In this document: positions 21,577 to 30,270 of the stretch, piece by piece
How positions within the stretch are numbered: the first letter of the stretch is position 1
Layout: the number at the start of each line of letters is the position of its first letter
DNA from: JAJZCD01 sp964570005
Lineage (GTDB): Bacteria > Patescibacteriota > Saccharimonadia > Saccharimonadales > UBA4665
DNA: 37,124 nucleotides
Direction: 5' to 3'
Assembly (NCBI GenBank): GCA_964570005.1
Contig: CAZMWE010000009.1
Coordinates: forward strand, 1-37,124
The notes under the pieces: generated by a model
What the model was told of the DNA's origin: nothing
Databases searched by the model: none
What the model saw: the letters and a program-made list of their open reading frames with translations, nothing else
Position numbers and translations under genes: made by a program

Positions 21577-23016
21577 ATGAAGAGTAACGCCACGCTGGTA
21601 TATAACCTGTGTCTGGTTATAGGAGATTTTCTGGCGCTGGTCGCAGCGTTCGTCGGTGCGTTCATTATCCGCGCCAATAGCAGTACCCCTGTCGCCCACC
21701 CTATCCACGCCAGCACCTACATCGGTGTGTTCGTGGCGCTACTGCCGTTTTGGATCCTGGTTTTCGCCCTGCTCGGGCTGTACAACGCTAATATTTATGA
21801 GCGGCGGTTCGCTGAGTTCGGTCGACTGCTTATCGGGTCCTTCATTGGTCTGTTATTCGTAGTCTTCTGGAACTTTTTGAGTGTCAACCCTATCTTCCCG
21901 GCAAAGCTGGTACCGATTTATGGCTTTTTGCTAAGTTTCGTTTTTCTAGTACTGTTCCGTAACGCGGCGCGCGCTATCCGCACGGAGCTGTTCGGCTTTG
22001 GCATAGGGCTGACACGCGTGTTGGTGGTCGGCAGCACTACTGTAACCGACGAGCTGGTCGGTTCACTAGCCGACAGCCGCCATTCCGGTTATGAGGTAAT
22101 CGGTATTGTGTCAGGCAAGGAACACAACCGCGTGCCGACATATCATACCTTCCGAGCGTTTCTGGAGAGCACGCGGGCTCGCAGCTTACACGGTATTATT
22201 CAGACCGAGCTGTACAAAGACGAGGCCCGCAACCGCGAAGTGCTGGAATACGCCCAGACGCATCATGTCAGCTACCGGTTTATCCCGGGCAATACCGAAT
22301 TGTTCGTGGGAAACTTAGACGTCGAGCTGTTCCGTAATTCTATTCCGGTCATCGCCGTACGGCAGACACCGCTTTTCGGCTGGGGAAGGGTAGTGAAGCG
22401 GTTGTTTGACCTCATCGTAGGAAGCACGCTGCTTATACTTACTTCACCGCTGTGGCTATTATGCATTATCCTGCTTAAAATCAGCGAGCCGCACAGCCCC
22501 GTGTTTTATAGACCCGAACGCCTGACTCGCTTCGGTACCAGCGTCAATATTCTGAAGTTCCGCACCATGAAAGGGGCCTACAACGGCTTGTCACCCGAGG
22601 AAGGCTTTAAGAAAATGGGACGGCCGGAGCTTATAAAAGCCTACCGCGAGAATGGCGACCAACTGCCAAACGACCCCAGAGCGGGACACGTCGGCATTTT
22701 TCTGAAAGTTACCAGTCTTGATGAGCTGCCACAGCTATGGAATATCGTACGAGGGGACCTTAGCCTGGTCGGTCCGCGTGCGCTTGATAAGTTTGAACTG
22801 GAGCACTACGAAAAGAAGAACCTTATCTTAAGCGTCAAGTCCGGCTGGACCGGCCTAGCGCTAGTATCCGGCCGCAGAGGCATCAGTTTTGAGGAGCGAC
22901 GTAAGCTGGATATTTACTACGTGCAGAACTGGAGTTTCTGGCTCGACATGGTAATACTCGCTAAAACCGTACGCGTTGTGTTGGAGCGGTTGGCGCGGCG
23001 AGGCGCGCGGTATTAG
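21577..23016 (+). CDS. Polyprenyl-phosphate sugar-phosphate transferase (initiating PGT)
   Basis: A 479-aa protein. Four or so N-terminal helices (to about residue 130) precede a Rossmann-like CoA_binding_3 region (LTRVLVVGSTTVTDELVGSL). A further membrane segment (FDLIVGSTLLILTSPLWLLCIILL) leads into the catalytic Bac_transf domain: ILKFRTMKG, SLDELPQLWNIVRGDLSLVGPRAL and KSGWTGLALVSGR. This is the WbaP/WcaJ-type layout. It loads the first sugar phosphate onto undecaprenyl phosphate at the inner face of the membrane, starting a surface glycan. Its promoter is back to back with the ligase-like gene. The stop at 23016 is close to the next gene's start. Confidence 0.94.
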   Translation: MKSNATLVYNLCLVIGDFLALVAAFVGAFIIRANSSTPVAHPIHASTYIGVFVALLPFWILVFALLGLYNANIYERRFAEFGRLLIGSFIGLLFVVFWNFLSVNPIFPAKLVPIYGFLLSFVFLVLFRNAARAIRTELFGFGIGLTRVLVVGSTTVTDELVGSLADSRHSGYEVIGIVSGKEHNRVPTYHTFRAFLESTRARSLHGIIQTELYKDEARNREVLEYAQTHHVSYRFIPGNTELFVGNLDVELFRNSIPVIAVRQTPLFGWGRVVKRLFDLIVGSTLLILTSPLWLLCIILLKISEPHSPVFYRPERLTRFGTSVNILKFRTMKGAYNGLSPEEGFKKMGRPELIKAYRENGDQLPNDPRAGHVGIFLKVTSLDELPQLWNIVRGDLSLVGPRALDKFELEHYEKKNLILSVKSGWTGLALVSGRRGISFEERRKLDIYYVQNWSFWLDMVILAKTVRVVLERLARRGARY

Positions 23017-23029
23017 CGATGTGCAGCAA

Positions 23030-24142
23030 ATGACTGGCACACGTAAAATCAGAGTTGCGATTGTCCACGATTGGCTGGTCGGCGGCGGTGCTGAGCTGGT
23101 AGTTGAACAATTGCATAAGCTGTTCCCTGATGCTCCAATCTATACCTCATACGCCACGCCTGAATGGCGGAAACGGCTGGACGGCACCGTGCGTACCGGC
23201 TGGCTACAGCCATTCGGGCGCCTTCGTAAATTTCTCGGCCCCTTACGTATCATCTGGTTCGGCCGCCTGAAGCTGGAAGGCTACGACCTGATCATCAGCA
23301 GTTCCGGAGCCGAAGCAAAGGGTATAAAGGTACCACCGGGCACTTTGCACGTAAACTACTGCCACGCACCCACACACTACTACTGGAGCCGCTACGAACA
23401 GTACATGAAAAACCCCGGGCTCGGACCGCTTAACTGGCTCGGCCGCCTGGGCTTGCGGCTACTGCTTCGCCCCATGCGGCGCTGGGATTACAAAGCGGCC
23501 CAGCGACTCGACTACCTGATCGCTAACTCCATGCACATCCAGCACGAAATCAAAAAATACTACAACCGTGACAGCGTCGTTATCCATCCACCGGTTGCCC
23601 TGGAGCGCTTCCAAAAGCCCGGCCATCTCAAACGCAAGCGTAAAGGCTTTGTGATTTCGGGACGGCAAACACCTTACAAACGCTTTGACCTGGCAGTTGA
23701 AGCCTGCACCAGGCTCGACTTACCGCTGACCGTTATCGGCGATGGGCCGGATCACAAGCGCTTGCGCTCGCTGTCCGGTAAAACAATAACCTTTCTGGGT
23801 CGGGTAAGCGACGAGGTCGTCGAGGAAGAATTCGCCAGTGCCGAGGCCCTTATCTTCCCTGGTCTGGACGATTTCGGGATAACTCCGCTTGAAGCGATGG
23901 CGTCAGGTACACCCGTCATCGCTTATAAGGATGGTGGGGCACTGGATTACATCTTGCCGGGCAAAAACGGCAAGTTTTTCAGCGAACCGACAGTCGACTC
24001 GCTGACTACAGCACTCAAGAATTTCGATTCCACCCGCTACAGCAACGCCGCTATCGCCGTATTTACCCAACGCTTTTCATCCGGACAATTCCGGCGGAAC
24101 ATGGTAGCGTACCTAAAAAAGGTCCTGGCGGAAAGAAAGTAG
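23030..24142 (+). CDS. GT4-type glycosyltransferase
   Basis: A 370-aa GT-B fold enzyme. The N-terminal strand and glycine-rich loop (VAIVHDWLVGGGAELVVEQL) and the C-terminal sugar-nucleotide-binding block (ALIFPGLDDFGITPLEAMASGTPVIAYKDGGALDYI) are clear, with the E-x7-E motif in FGITPLEAMASG. It would add a sugar (often mannose in WbaZ-like members) to the lipid-linked glycan begun by the upstream enzyme. The ATG at 23030 is chosen because the first strand begins there; an in-frame GTG at 23021 is possible. It follows the transferase by 13 nt in the same direction. Confidence 0.92.
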   Translation: MTGTRKIRVAIVHDWLVGGGAELVVEQLHKLFPDAPIYTSYATPEWRKRLDGTVRTGWLQPFGRLRKFLGPLRIIWFGRLKLEGYDLIISSSGAEAKGIKVPPGTLHVNYCHAPTHYYWSRYEQYMKNPGLGPLNWLGRLGLRLLLRPMRRWDYKAAQRLDYLIANSMHIQHEIKKYYNRDSVVIHPPVALERFQKPGHLKRKRKGFVISGRQTPYKRFDLAVEACTRLDLPLTVIGDGPDHKRLRSLSGKTITFLGRVSDEVVEEEFASAEALIFPGLDDFGITPLEAMASGTPVIAYKDGGALDYILPGKNGKFFSEPTVDSLTTALKNFDSTRYSNAAIAVFTQRFSSGQFRRNMVAYLKKVLAERK

Positions 24143-24149
24143 CGCAACG

Positions 24150-25229
24150 CTACAGATATTCGGTTTGGTCACGCTCGGCCAGGATCGTCTGGATATCCTT
24201 TATTTTGTCGATCTGCTCCTTAGGAATGACCAGCAGAACGTCAGTCGTATCAACAATCACCATATCATGCACACCGGCTACAGCCACCAACTTATGCTTA
24301 CCATCGGTCTTGATAAGCGAGCCGCCGGTATCCACGGCAACAACTCGGCCATCCTCGTAGTTATCATTGCCTTCCTCAAAAAAGTCATAGACCGACCCCC
24401 AGGTACCGACGTCGGTCCATTTATACGGCAGCAGGATGACTATCGCCTCGCCGCTATTCATGACGTTGGTCGTGACATCTTCGGTCGGCCCTTTCTCCAT
24501 GCCGGCGTAGATAGCCTCTATCGCTTCGCCCTCACCGGGCTTATCCATAGCGTCTTTGACGCGCATGAGCGCCTCATACCAGTCCGGCCTGTAGTGCTTG
24601 TAGGCATCCAGTATCAGGTCAGGGTACCAGCACATATGGTTACAATGAGCGACCACATGGAAGTTCTGTACGAGGTTCCGCGTCTCTGTAAAGGTCTTAC
24701 GGCGAAACAAAAATTCTTCTATACGAAATGCTTCGCGCGAGCCTGAAATCTGGTCGCTTAATTTCAGATAATCAACACCCATGTTCGGCTCCGTGGCTTT
24801 TATGCCGCCGGTGACAAGTTGCTTATGCTTCGTAACCAACTTCTCGGCTTCGTGAATCATCTGCAGAAATTTATCACCCGGCTCCCGGATACAATCGGCC
24901 TGCACGATAAAGAACGGTTCGTCCGGATGGTCGATGCTCAGGCGCACGAACGCCAGGCCTTCGGCCGGACCTCGGTCCTTGGCGACATCTGGCTCAACAA
25001 TATAGTTTTTAAGCGGAATCTGCGGTGACTGCTCTGACGCATATTTTATAAATTTGCGCTTGATGGATATGTAGATATCTTCCGGTGCAAATTCCTTGAG
25101 CAGTGTTTTGATGGTTTGCTCGTAAGTTGACACATCGCCGATGATGGGCTGGAATTGCTTAGGTTTATCCTGCCGGCTGTACGGCCACATTTTGGTTCCC
25201 TGCCCACCCGCAGTCACAATGATTTTCAA
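24150..25229 (-). CDS. manC: Mannose-1-phosphate guanylyltransferase-like
   Basis: A 359-aa nucleotidyltransferase: IIVTAGGQGTKMWPYSRQDKPKQF at the N-terminus is the GxGxRLWPxSR...PKQF signature of GDP-mannose pyrophosphorylases, with Lys in place of the usual Arg. Further blocks are IVEPDVAKDRGPAEGLAFV (EPxxRnTAPA-like) and PYKWTDVGTWGSVYDF. It should make GDP-mannose from mannose 1-phosphate and GTP. It lacks the C-terminal isomerase domain of bifunctional ManC. The end of the gene converges on the GT4 gene, 7 nt away. It is divergent from the phosphomutase that makes its substrate. An AAAGAGG ribosome site lies rather far (14 nt) before the ATG. Confidence 0.88.
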   Translation of the reverse strand: MKIIVTAGGQGTKMWPYSRQDKPKQFQPIIGDVSTYEQTIKTLLKEFAPEDIYISIKRKFIKYASEQSPQIPLKNYIVEPDVAKDRGPAEGLAFVRLSIDHPDEPFFIVQADCIREPGDKFLQMIHEAEKLVTKHKQLVTGGIKATEPNMGVDYLKLSDQISGSREAFRIEEFLFRRKTFTETRNLVQNFHVVAHCNHMCWYPDLILDAYKHYRPDWYEALMRVKDAMDKPGEGEAIEAIYAGMEKGPTEDVTTNVMNSGEAIVILLPYKWTDVGTWGSVYDFFEEGNDNYEDGRVVAVDTGGSLIKTDGKHKLVAVAGVHDMVIVDTTDVLLVIPKEQIDKIKDIQTILAERDQTEYL

Positions 25230-25311
25230 GTTGTCTACCCTCTTTAACTGCCTTCAAGTATACACGGCATTCCGGACCTGGACACATTAGGAGTTTGAGA
25301 GTTTACACCAT

Positions 25312-25340
25312 TTGACACAGGCGGCGGCCACGCGTACTGT
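25312..25340 (+). promoter_or_regulatory. Promoter of the phosphomutase-rhamnose operon
   Basis: A perfect TTGACA (25312-25317), a 17-nt spacer and TACTGT (25335-25340). The transcription start would be near 25347, leaving a leader of about 58 nt with a small AGTGC/GCACT hairpin and the AAAGGAG site. Confidence 0.6.
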
Positions 25341-25404
25341 GGGTAAAGCTAGTGCTACGGCACTGGTTGCACATAGCATAAACGTAAGCAAAGGAGTAAT
25401 CCCC

Positions 25405-26763
25405 GTGGATGCTATCACCAACATCTTTAAGGCGTACGACATTCGTGGCGAAGTCGGTACGCAGCTTAACGCGCAAACCGTTGAGCAGATTGCCCGTGCC
25501 TATGCCAACTGGCTGCCTATTAAAGGCACCGTGGCGGTCGGGCACGATATGCGGCCAGATTCCAAAGACCTGGCACAGGCGTTCATTAAAGGCCTGACTG
25601 ATCAAGGCGTGGACGTCTGGGACATCGGTGAAGTCACCAGCGACATGATTTACTTCGCAGTCGGTAACTGGGACCTAGCTGGCGGCGCGGTCATTACTGC
25701 CAGTCATAACCCCGGCAAGGACAACGGTATAAAGCTCTACCGTGACAAGGTCACTGCCGTGGGCCTAGACAGCGGACTGAGCGAAATCCGCGACAAGTTC
25801 CTGGCGGGCGATCTCGGCAAGCCGGCCGATACACCCGGCACCGTCGAACCGCATGATATTACCGAAGACTGGATCAACCATGCCCTCACGTTCATGGACG
25901 CCGACAAAACAAAGGAATTTCGCATTGCCGTCGACGCCGGCAACGGCATGGCGGGCAAGATCTTCCCCGAACTGGAGCCGTACGTACCATGGGACGTGCA
26001 TGAAATGTACTTCGAGCTTGACGGCACGTTCCCGAACCACGAAGCCAACCCGATGAAGCCAGAGAATATGCAGGACTTGGTCACAAAGGTTAAGGAGCTC
26101 AAGCTGGACTTCGGTGTCGCCTTCGACGGTGACGGCGATCGGGCCGGCTTTGTTGATGATACGGGCCGTATCGTTTCTGGCAGCAGCTTGATGCTTATCA
26201 TGGCCAAGCACTATCTTAAAAAATATCCCGGCGCAACGGTAGTGCGCGATGCGCGCATGAGTCATGCTATTGATGAGCTGGTTGAGAAATGGGGCGGCAA
26301 GACCGTTGTAACTCCAGTGGGACGCGTGAACGTCGGCACCAAAATGCGCGAAATCAGCGCGCCATTTGGCGGCGAAGAAACCGGCCACTTCTATTTTGTT
26401 GAGAATAATGACGCCGACAGCGGACTCATTGCTGTGCTTGTGGCCATACAAGCCTTAAGTGACAGTGGCAAGAAACTGAGCCAACTGGTTGACGAATACC
26501 GCTTGTATGCCATGGGACCAGAGACGAACTTTGTCGTTGCGGATAAGGCAACGACTTTTGCGAGACTACGCGAGGCTTTTAAGGACGGACAACAAACCGA
26601 TCTCGACGGTTTAAGCGTGGACTTCGCTGACGGCAGCTGGTTCAATGTGCGCGCCAGTAACACCGAGCCGGTCATGCGCCTGAATGCCGAAGCCAAAACG
26701 CAAGGTGAACTAGACCAACTGGTCGCCAAAGTAACCAAGATCATCCAAGGAGAACAAGCATGA
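25405..26763 (+). CDS. manB: Phosphomannomutase/phosphoglucomutase
   Basis: A 452-aa alpha-D-phosphohexomutase. The catalytic serine is Ser100 (TASHNPGKDNGIKLY), the Mg-binding loop reads DGDGDRAGF, the sugar-binding loop is GGEETGHFYF and the phosphate-binding loop RASNTEPVMRL. It interconverts the 6- and 1-phosphates of mannose or glucose, and so feeds both GDP-mannose (with the divergent manC) and, via glucose 1-phosphate, dTDP-rhamnose. The GTG at 25405 is chosen because AAAGGAG lies 8-9 nt upstream and the family's FKAYDIRG start follows; a longer frame to 25312 would include the promoter. Its TGA overlaps the ATG of rmlB. Confidence 0.94.
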   Translation: MDAITNIFKAYDIRGEVGTQLNAQTVEQIARAYANWLPIKGTVAVGHDMRPDSKDLAQAFIKGLTDQGVDVWDIGEVTSDMIYFAVGNWDLAGGAVITASHNPGKDNGIKLYRDKVTAVGLDSGLSEIRDKFLAGDLGKPADTPGTVEPHDITEDWINHALTFMDADKTKEFRIAVDAGNGMAGKIFPELEPYVPWDVHEMYFELDGTFPNHEANPMKPENMQDLVTKVKELKLDFGVAFDGDGDRAGFVDDTGRIVSGSSLMLIMAKHYLKKYPGATVVRDARMSHAIDELVEKWGGKTVVTPVGRVNVGTKMREISAPFGGEETGHFYFVENNDADSGLIAVLVAIQALSDSGKKLSQLVDEYRLYAMGPETNFVVADKATTFARLREAFKDGQQTDLDGLSVDFADGSWFNVRASNTEPVMRLNAEAKTQGELDQLVAKVTKIIQGEQA

Positions 26764-27785
26764 AACTACTCGTAACCGGTGGTGCCGGCTTTATTGGCAG
26801 CAATTATGTGCACTACGTCCGCGAAAACCACCCAGACTACGAAATCGTTGTTGTAGACAAGTTGAATCAGCAGGGTAATAAAGAGAACCTCAAAAGCGTT
26901 ATGGGTACGATCACCTTTCACGAGTTTGACCTGATAGAAGAGAATAAATTACGCCCAATTTTTGAAGCCGGACTCGATTATGTGGTACACTTTGCGGCCG
27001 AGACGAACGTCGACCGTTCCATCGAAAACCCTGATGCTTTCGTACAGAGTAACGTGCTCGCCACGAATATTCTGCTTCGTCTGAGTCGTGACCACGGTGT
27101 CAAACGCTTCCACCATGTCTCCACGGATGAAGTCTTTGGCAGTCTCGAGCTTGGTAGTACCGATCGCTTCAACGAAAACACGCCATACGATCCCCGTAGC
27201 CCCTACTCCGCTACTAAAGCAGGCAGCGACCACTTGGTCCGCTCCTACTTCCATACGTACGGCCTAGATGTTACTATCTCCAATTGCTCTAACAACTATG
27301 GCCCCTACCAGGTACCGGAAAATATCGTGCCGGTATTTACACTTATGGCGTTTAATGATAAACCCCTGACCATTTATGGTGATGGCAAAAGTGTACGAGA
27401 TTATTTGTTTGTGCTTGACCACTGCCGCGCTATTGACATGATTTTACACAACGGTAAGGCCGGTGAGACCTACTGCGTAGGCGGTGGTGAAGAAAAGAAC
27501 GGCATTGAAATTGCCGACACTATTCTAGAGATGACCGGTAAACCGGATAGCTTGAAAAAGTTCGTTACTGATCGGCCAGGCCATGACCGCCGCTACGCTA
27601 TTGACTACTCGAAGCTTGCCCGTGAATTAGGCTATAAACCGAGTGTCACATTCCAAGAAGGCATTCAGAAGACGGTTGAGTGGTACCGCAACAACTCTGA
27701 TTGGTGGCAACCTTACATGCAAAAATTTTACGTACCAAAGTTCTTACAGGCGGACGTAGAAACTGGGGCAAAGCAGGGTCAGTAG
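26760..27785 (+). CDS. rmlB: dTDP-glucose 4,6-dehydratase
   Basis: A 341-aa extended SDR. The NAD-binding loop is TGGAGFIGSNYV; the active-site Tyr/Lys pair is in YSATKAGSDH; STDEVFG carries the Thr-Asp-Glu catalytic trio typical of RmlB; VRDYLFVLDHC is also conserved. It converts dTDP-glucose to dTDP-4-keto-6-deoxyglucose, the second step to dTDP-rhamnose. The start overlaps the phosphomutase stop (ATGA), so translation is coupled. Confidence 0.96.
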   Translation: MKLLVTGGAGFIGSNYVHYVRENHPDYEIVVVDKLNQQGNKENLKSVMGTITFHEFDLIEENKLRPIFEAGLDYVVHFAAETNVDRSIENPDAFVQSNVLATNILLRLSRDHGVKRFHHVSTDEVFGSLELGSTDRFNENTPYDPRSPYSATKAGSDHLVRSYFHTYGLDVTISNCSNNYGPYQVPENIVPVFTLMAFNDKPLTIYGDGKSVRDYLFVLDHCRAIDMILHNGKAGETYCVGGGEEKNGIEIADTILEMTGKPDSLKKFVTDRPGHDRRYAIDYSKLARELGYKPSVTFQEGIQKTVEWYRNNSDWWQPYMQKFYVPKFLQADVETGAKQGQ

Positions 27786-27791
27786 CGCAGC

Positions 27792-28328
27792 ATGGAAATG
27801 AACTTTTGTCGACGCTGCGGTAAGCCACTAGAATCAGCTGACGGGCATGTATTCCGTTGTGGTACAGGTCACACACTCTATTTGAATAGCTCTCCGGCTA
27901 CGGCGGTATTTTTCATAGCCGATGATAACCAGCGAGTACTATTGACGACCCGAGACCGGGAACCATTTAAAGGGATGCTCGAAGGGCCTGGCGGATTTTT
28001 AGATGAACATGAGACGTTTATCGAAGCGACGCATCGTGAACTCAAAGAGGAACTCGGCATTACGCCGGACGATTACGAGCCACTACAGTACCTATCCGAA
28101 GGCTACGTGGAGTATCCATTCGGTGGCGAAGTCGTACCAGTGGCTTGCATTGGTTTCTGGAGTCGTCTATATCCCAACGTAAAGCTGCAGCCAATGGACG
28201 ATGTATCGGCTGTCAACTGGTACGACTTGCACGAGTTGGACCTTGCCCGATTATCCGCTCCGGACATTCATAATGGCATCTTGGCACTACGAAAATTATT
28301 TCCTCAGGAAAGGGGCAACGATGTTTGA
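27792..28328 (+). CDS. Nudix hydrolase with N-terminal zinc ribbon
   Basis: A 178-aa protein. Cys6, Cys9, Cys23 and a nearby His (FCRRCGK...FRCGTGH) form a zinc-ribbon-like head, as in NudC-type Nudix proteins. The Nudix box is intact: GFLDEHETFIEATHRELKEE followed by LGI, matching G-x5-E-x7-R-E-U-x-E-E-x-G-U. It should hydrolyse a nucleoside diphosphate linked to another moiety; within a dTDP-sugar operon it may clean up or regulate nucleotide sugars (inference). It starts 6 nt after rmlB and its end overlaps rmlC by 8 nt. Confidence 0.92.
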   Translation: MEMNFCRRCGKPLESADGHVFRCGTGHTLYLNSSPATAVFFIADDNQRVLLTTRDREPFKGMLEGPGGFLDEHETFIEATHRELKEELGITPDDYEPLQYLSEGYVEYPFGGEVVPVACIGFWSRLYPNVKLQPMDDVSAVNWYDLHELDLARLSAPDIHNGILALRKLFPQERGNDV

Positions 28329-28887
28329 TCCAAGCAGCTACAATGAACTCAAAGTAACAGAATCACCTATCCCGGGCTTGTTCGAAGTGGAGCTGGACGT
28401 ACGTGGAGACAACCGCGGCTGGTTCAAGGAAAACTACCAAAAAGCTAAGATGGAAGCACTCGGACTGCCTGAGTTCGAAGTCGTCCAAAATAACTTTTCG
28501 TTTAATGTCGAAAAGGGCGTAACCCGGGGCCTACATGCCGAACCATGGGAAAAGTTCATATCGCTCGCCAACGGCCGGGTCTTTTGCGCCTGGATAGATT
28601 TGCGCAAAGGTGACAGCTTCGGTAAAACACACGTCATGGAACTCAACCCGGGCCGGGCTGTATTTGTGCCTCGTGGCGTAGCTAATGGCTATCAGACACT
28701 TGATGAAAACGTGGTCTACACATATCTAGTGAACGCACATTGGTCGCCTGATACCAAGTACACCATGGTAAACGCCTTCGATTCGGCAGTCGGCATTGCC
28801 TGGCCGATCCCGAAAGAGCAGGCTATTGTATCAGACAAAGACACCGCGCATCCGCCGCTCAGCCAAATAACACCAGTGGAGTTTTAG
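28321..28887 (+). CDS. rmlC: dTDP-4-dehydrorhamnose 3,5-epimerase
   Basis: A 188-aa cupin. The conserved core is DNRGWFKE, VQNNFSFNVEKGVTRGLHAEPW with the catalytic His, KFISLANGRVFCAWIDLRKG, and VPRGVANGYQTLDENVVYTYLV with the catalytic Tyr. It epimerises C3 and C5 of the 4-keto sugar. The ATG at 28321 has AAAGGGG 6 nt upstream and overlaps the Nudix gene by 8 nt; a longer upstream frame is an artefact of that overlap. Confidence 0.94.
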   Translation: MFDPSSYNELKVTESPIPGLFEVELDVRGDNRGWFKENYQKAKMEALGLPEFEVVQNNFSFNVEKGVTRGLHAEPWEKFISLANGRVFCAWIDLRKGDSFGKTHVMELNPGRAVFVPRGVANGYQTLDENVVYTYLVNAHWSPDTKYTMVNAFDSAVGIAWPIPKEQAIVSDKDTAHPPLSQITPVEF

Positions 28888-28888
28888 A

Positions 28889-29743
28889 ATGAACGATTCA
28901 GAGATTTTGATTATCGGTGCAAACGGCCAACTCGGCCTCGCACTACAAGCACGGTATCCCGGCGCTAAGGCGGTCGATGCCGACAAGCTGGACATTACCG
29001 ACCCTGCTGCCGTAACAGGTTTTGACTGGAGTGGCGTTACAATCATCTTGAATGCTGCCGCCTACACCAATGTAGACGGTGCGGAAACGCCCGAGGGTCG
29101 TGTGGCCGCCTGGAAAGTGAACGTCAACGGCGTACGCAACCTGGTGGAAGCTGCCCAAAAGCACAACCTCACACTGGTACACATTTCGAGCGATTACGTG
29201 TTCGACGGCACTCAGGAACTCCACACTGAAAATGAGCCGTTTAGCCCACTCGGTGTATATGCACAGACGAAAGCCGCCAGCGATATGCTGGTCAGCCTAG
29301 TACCCAAGCATTACATATTACGCGCCAGCTGGGTGATCGGCGAGGGCAAGAACTTCGTTCGCACGATGCTCGGCCTGGGCGAAAAGGGCATCAGCCCGAC
29401 TGTCGTAGCTGACCAGATCGGACGACTGACATTCACGAGCGAGCTAGTCCGTATCATCGACCACCTGCTCGCATCTAAAGCAACATATGGCACTTACAAC
29501 ACCACGAACGACGGCGAGCCGGTCAGCTGGGCAGACATTACCCGCGAAATCTTCAGACTCGGCAGTTATGACCTAATCGTTACCGACACCACCACAGCCG
29601 AATACTACGCCGGCAAGGAAGGCATCGCCCCACGACCGCTTAACAGCATCATGAGTTTGGATAAACTGCACGCCTCCGGCTTCACTAGCCGTGACTGGCG
29701 AGACGACCTCAAAGACTACATCGCCAAGGAGCAAGCAACATGA
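28889..29743 (+). CDS. rmlD: dTDP-4-dehydrorhamnose reductase
   Basis: A 284-aa SDR. The NAD(P) loop is IIGANGQLGLAL, followed by NAAAYTNVDGAE, ISSDYVFDG and the catalytic YAQTKAASD. It makes dTDP-L-rhamnose from the RmlC product. It starts 1 nt after rmlC's stop with a GTGGAG site and its own end overlaps the next gene (ATGA). Confidence 0.95.
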   Translation: MNDSEILIIGANGQLGLALQARYPGAKAVDADKLDITDPAAVTGFDWSGVTIILNAAAYTNVDGAETPEGRVAAWKVNVNGVRNLVEAAQKHNLTLVHISSDYVFDGTQELHTENEPFSPLGVYAQTKAASDMLVSLVPKHYILRASWVIGEGKNFVRTMLGLGEKGISPTVVADQIGRLTFTSELVRIIDHLLASKATYGTYNTTNDGEPVSWADITREIFRLGSYDLIVTDTTTAEYYAGKEGIAPRPLNSIMSLDKLHASGFTSRDWRDDLKDYIAKEQAT

Positions 29744-30270
29744 CCAGCCCGTCTGACGGAGCACCGTCGGAACAGGAAATATCCCAGGCAGCGGCCGTGC
29801 TGAACCGCCTACAACCAGGTTTTCTGCCTCAGGAATTGTTCATGGCGGTTACCCGGCTGTGCGCCGTGCCTATCCTTGAACTCGTCCCTCTGCGCAGGAA
29901 TAACGGTAAAACTGAGGTTCTCCTACTCCAGCGGCCAGCCGATGACCCAATCTGGCCTAGTCAATTGCATACTCCTGGTACATTTATTCTATCGACAGAT
30001 ATAGGCGAAGGTCTTACGAAACCCCTCACGCGTCTGTATGACAAAGAGCTAGGCATAAAGCCTTCGATTCAGCCGGTTTTCGTGGACACGATCCTCCACA
30101 AACAGGCCCGGGGCACTGAATTTGCAGCGGTTCACTACATAGATTTGACCGGGGTATCCGTTCCGGCGGGGTCATGGCACACAGCCGATGTGCTGCCTGA
30201 GAGCATCATAACCACACAACGTGGTTTTATCGCCGAAGCCGTAAAGTTATTTGAGAAGAGACAGACCTGA
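29740..30270 (+). CDS. Nudix-fold-like protein with degenerate Nudix box
   Basis: A 176-aa protein. Residues about 45-105 resemble the Nudix fold (VLLLQRPADDPIWPSQLHTPGTFI, then GEGLTKPLTRLYDKELGI). The catalytic box lacks the RE...EE glutamates, with KELGI the only remnant, so hydrolysis is doubtful. It may bind a nucleotide or regulate its neighbours. The N-terminus (SEQEISQAAAVLNRLQPGFLP) is helical. Both ends overlap neighbours (ATGA with rmlD, one base with the Bro-N gene), so it belongs to the operon. The Nudix reading is by pattern only. Confidence 0.6.
   Translation: MTSPSDGAPSEQEISQAAAVLNRLQPGFLPQELFMAVTRLCAVPILELVPLRRNNGKTEVLLLQRPADDPIWPSQLHTPGTFILSTDIGEGLTKPLTRLYDKELGIKPSIQPVFVDTILHKQARGTEFAAVHYIDLTGVSVPAGSWHTADVLPESIITTQRGFIAEAVKLFEKRQT

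Noticed and set aside
25312..25404. A 31-codon N-terminal extension of the phosphomutase
   Set aside because: It covers the TTGACA...TACTGT promoter, and AAAGGAG at the right distance marks the GTG at 25405.
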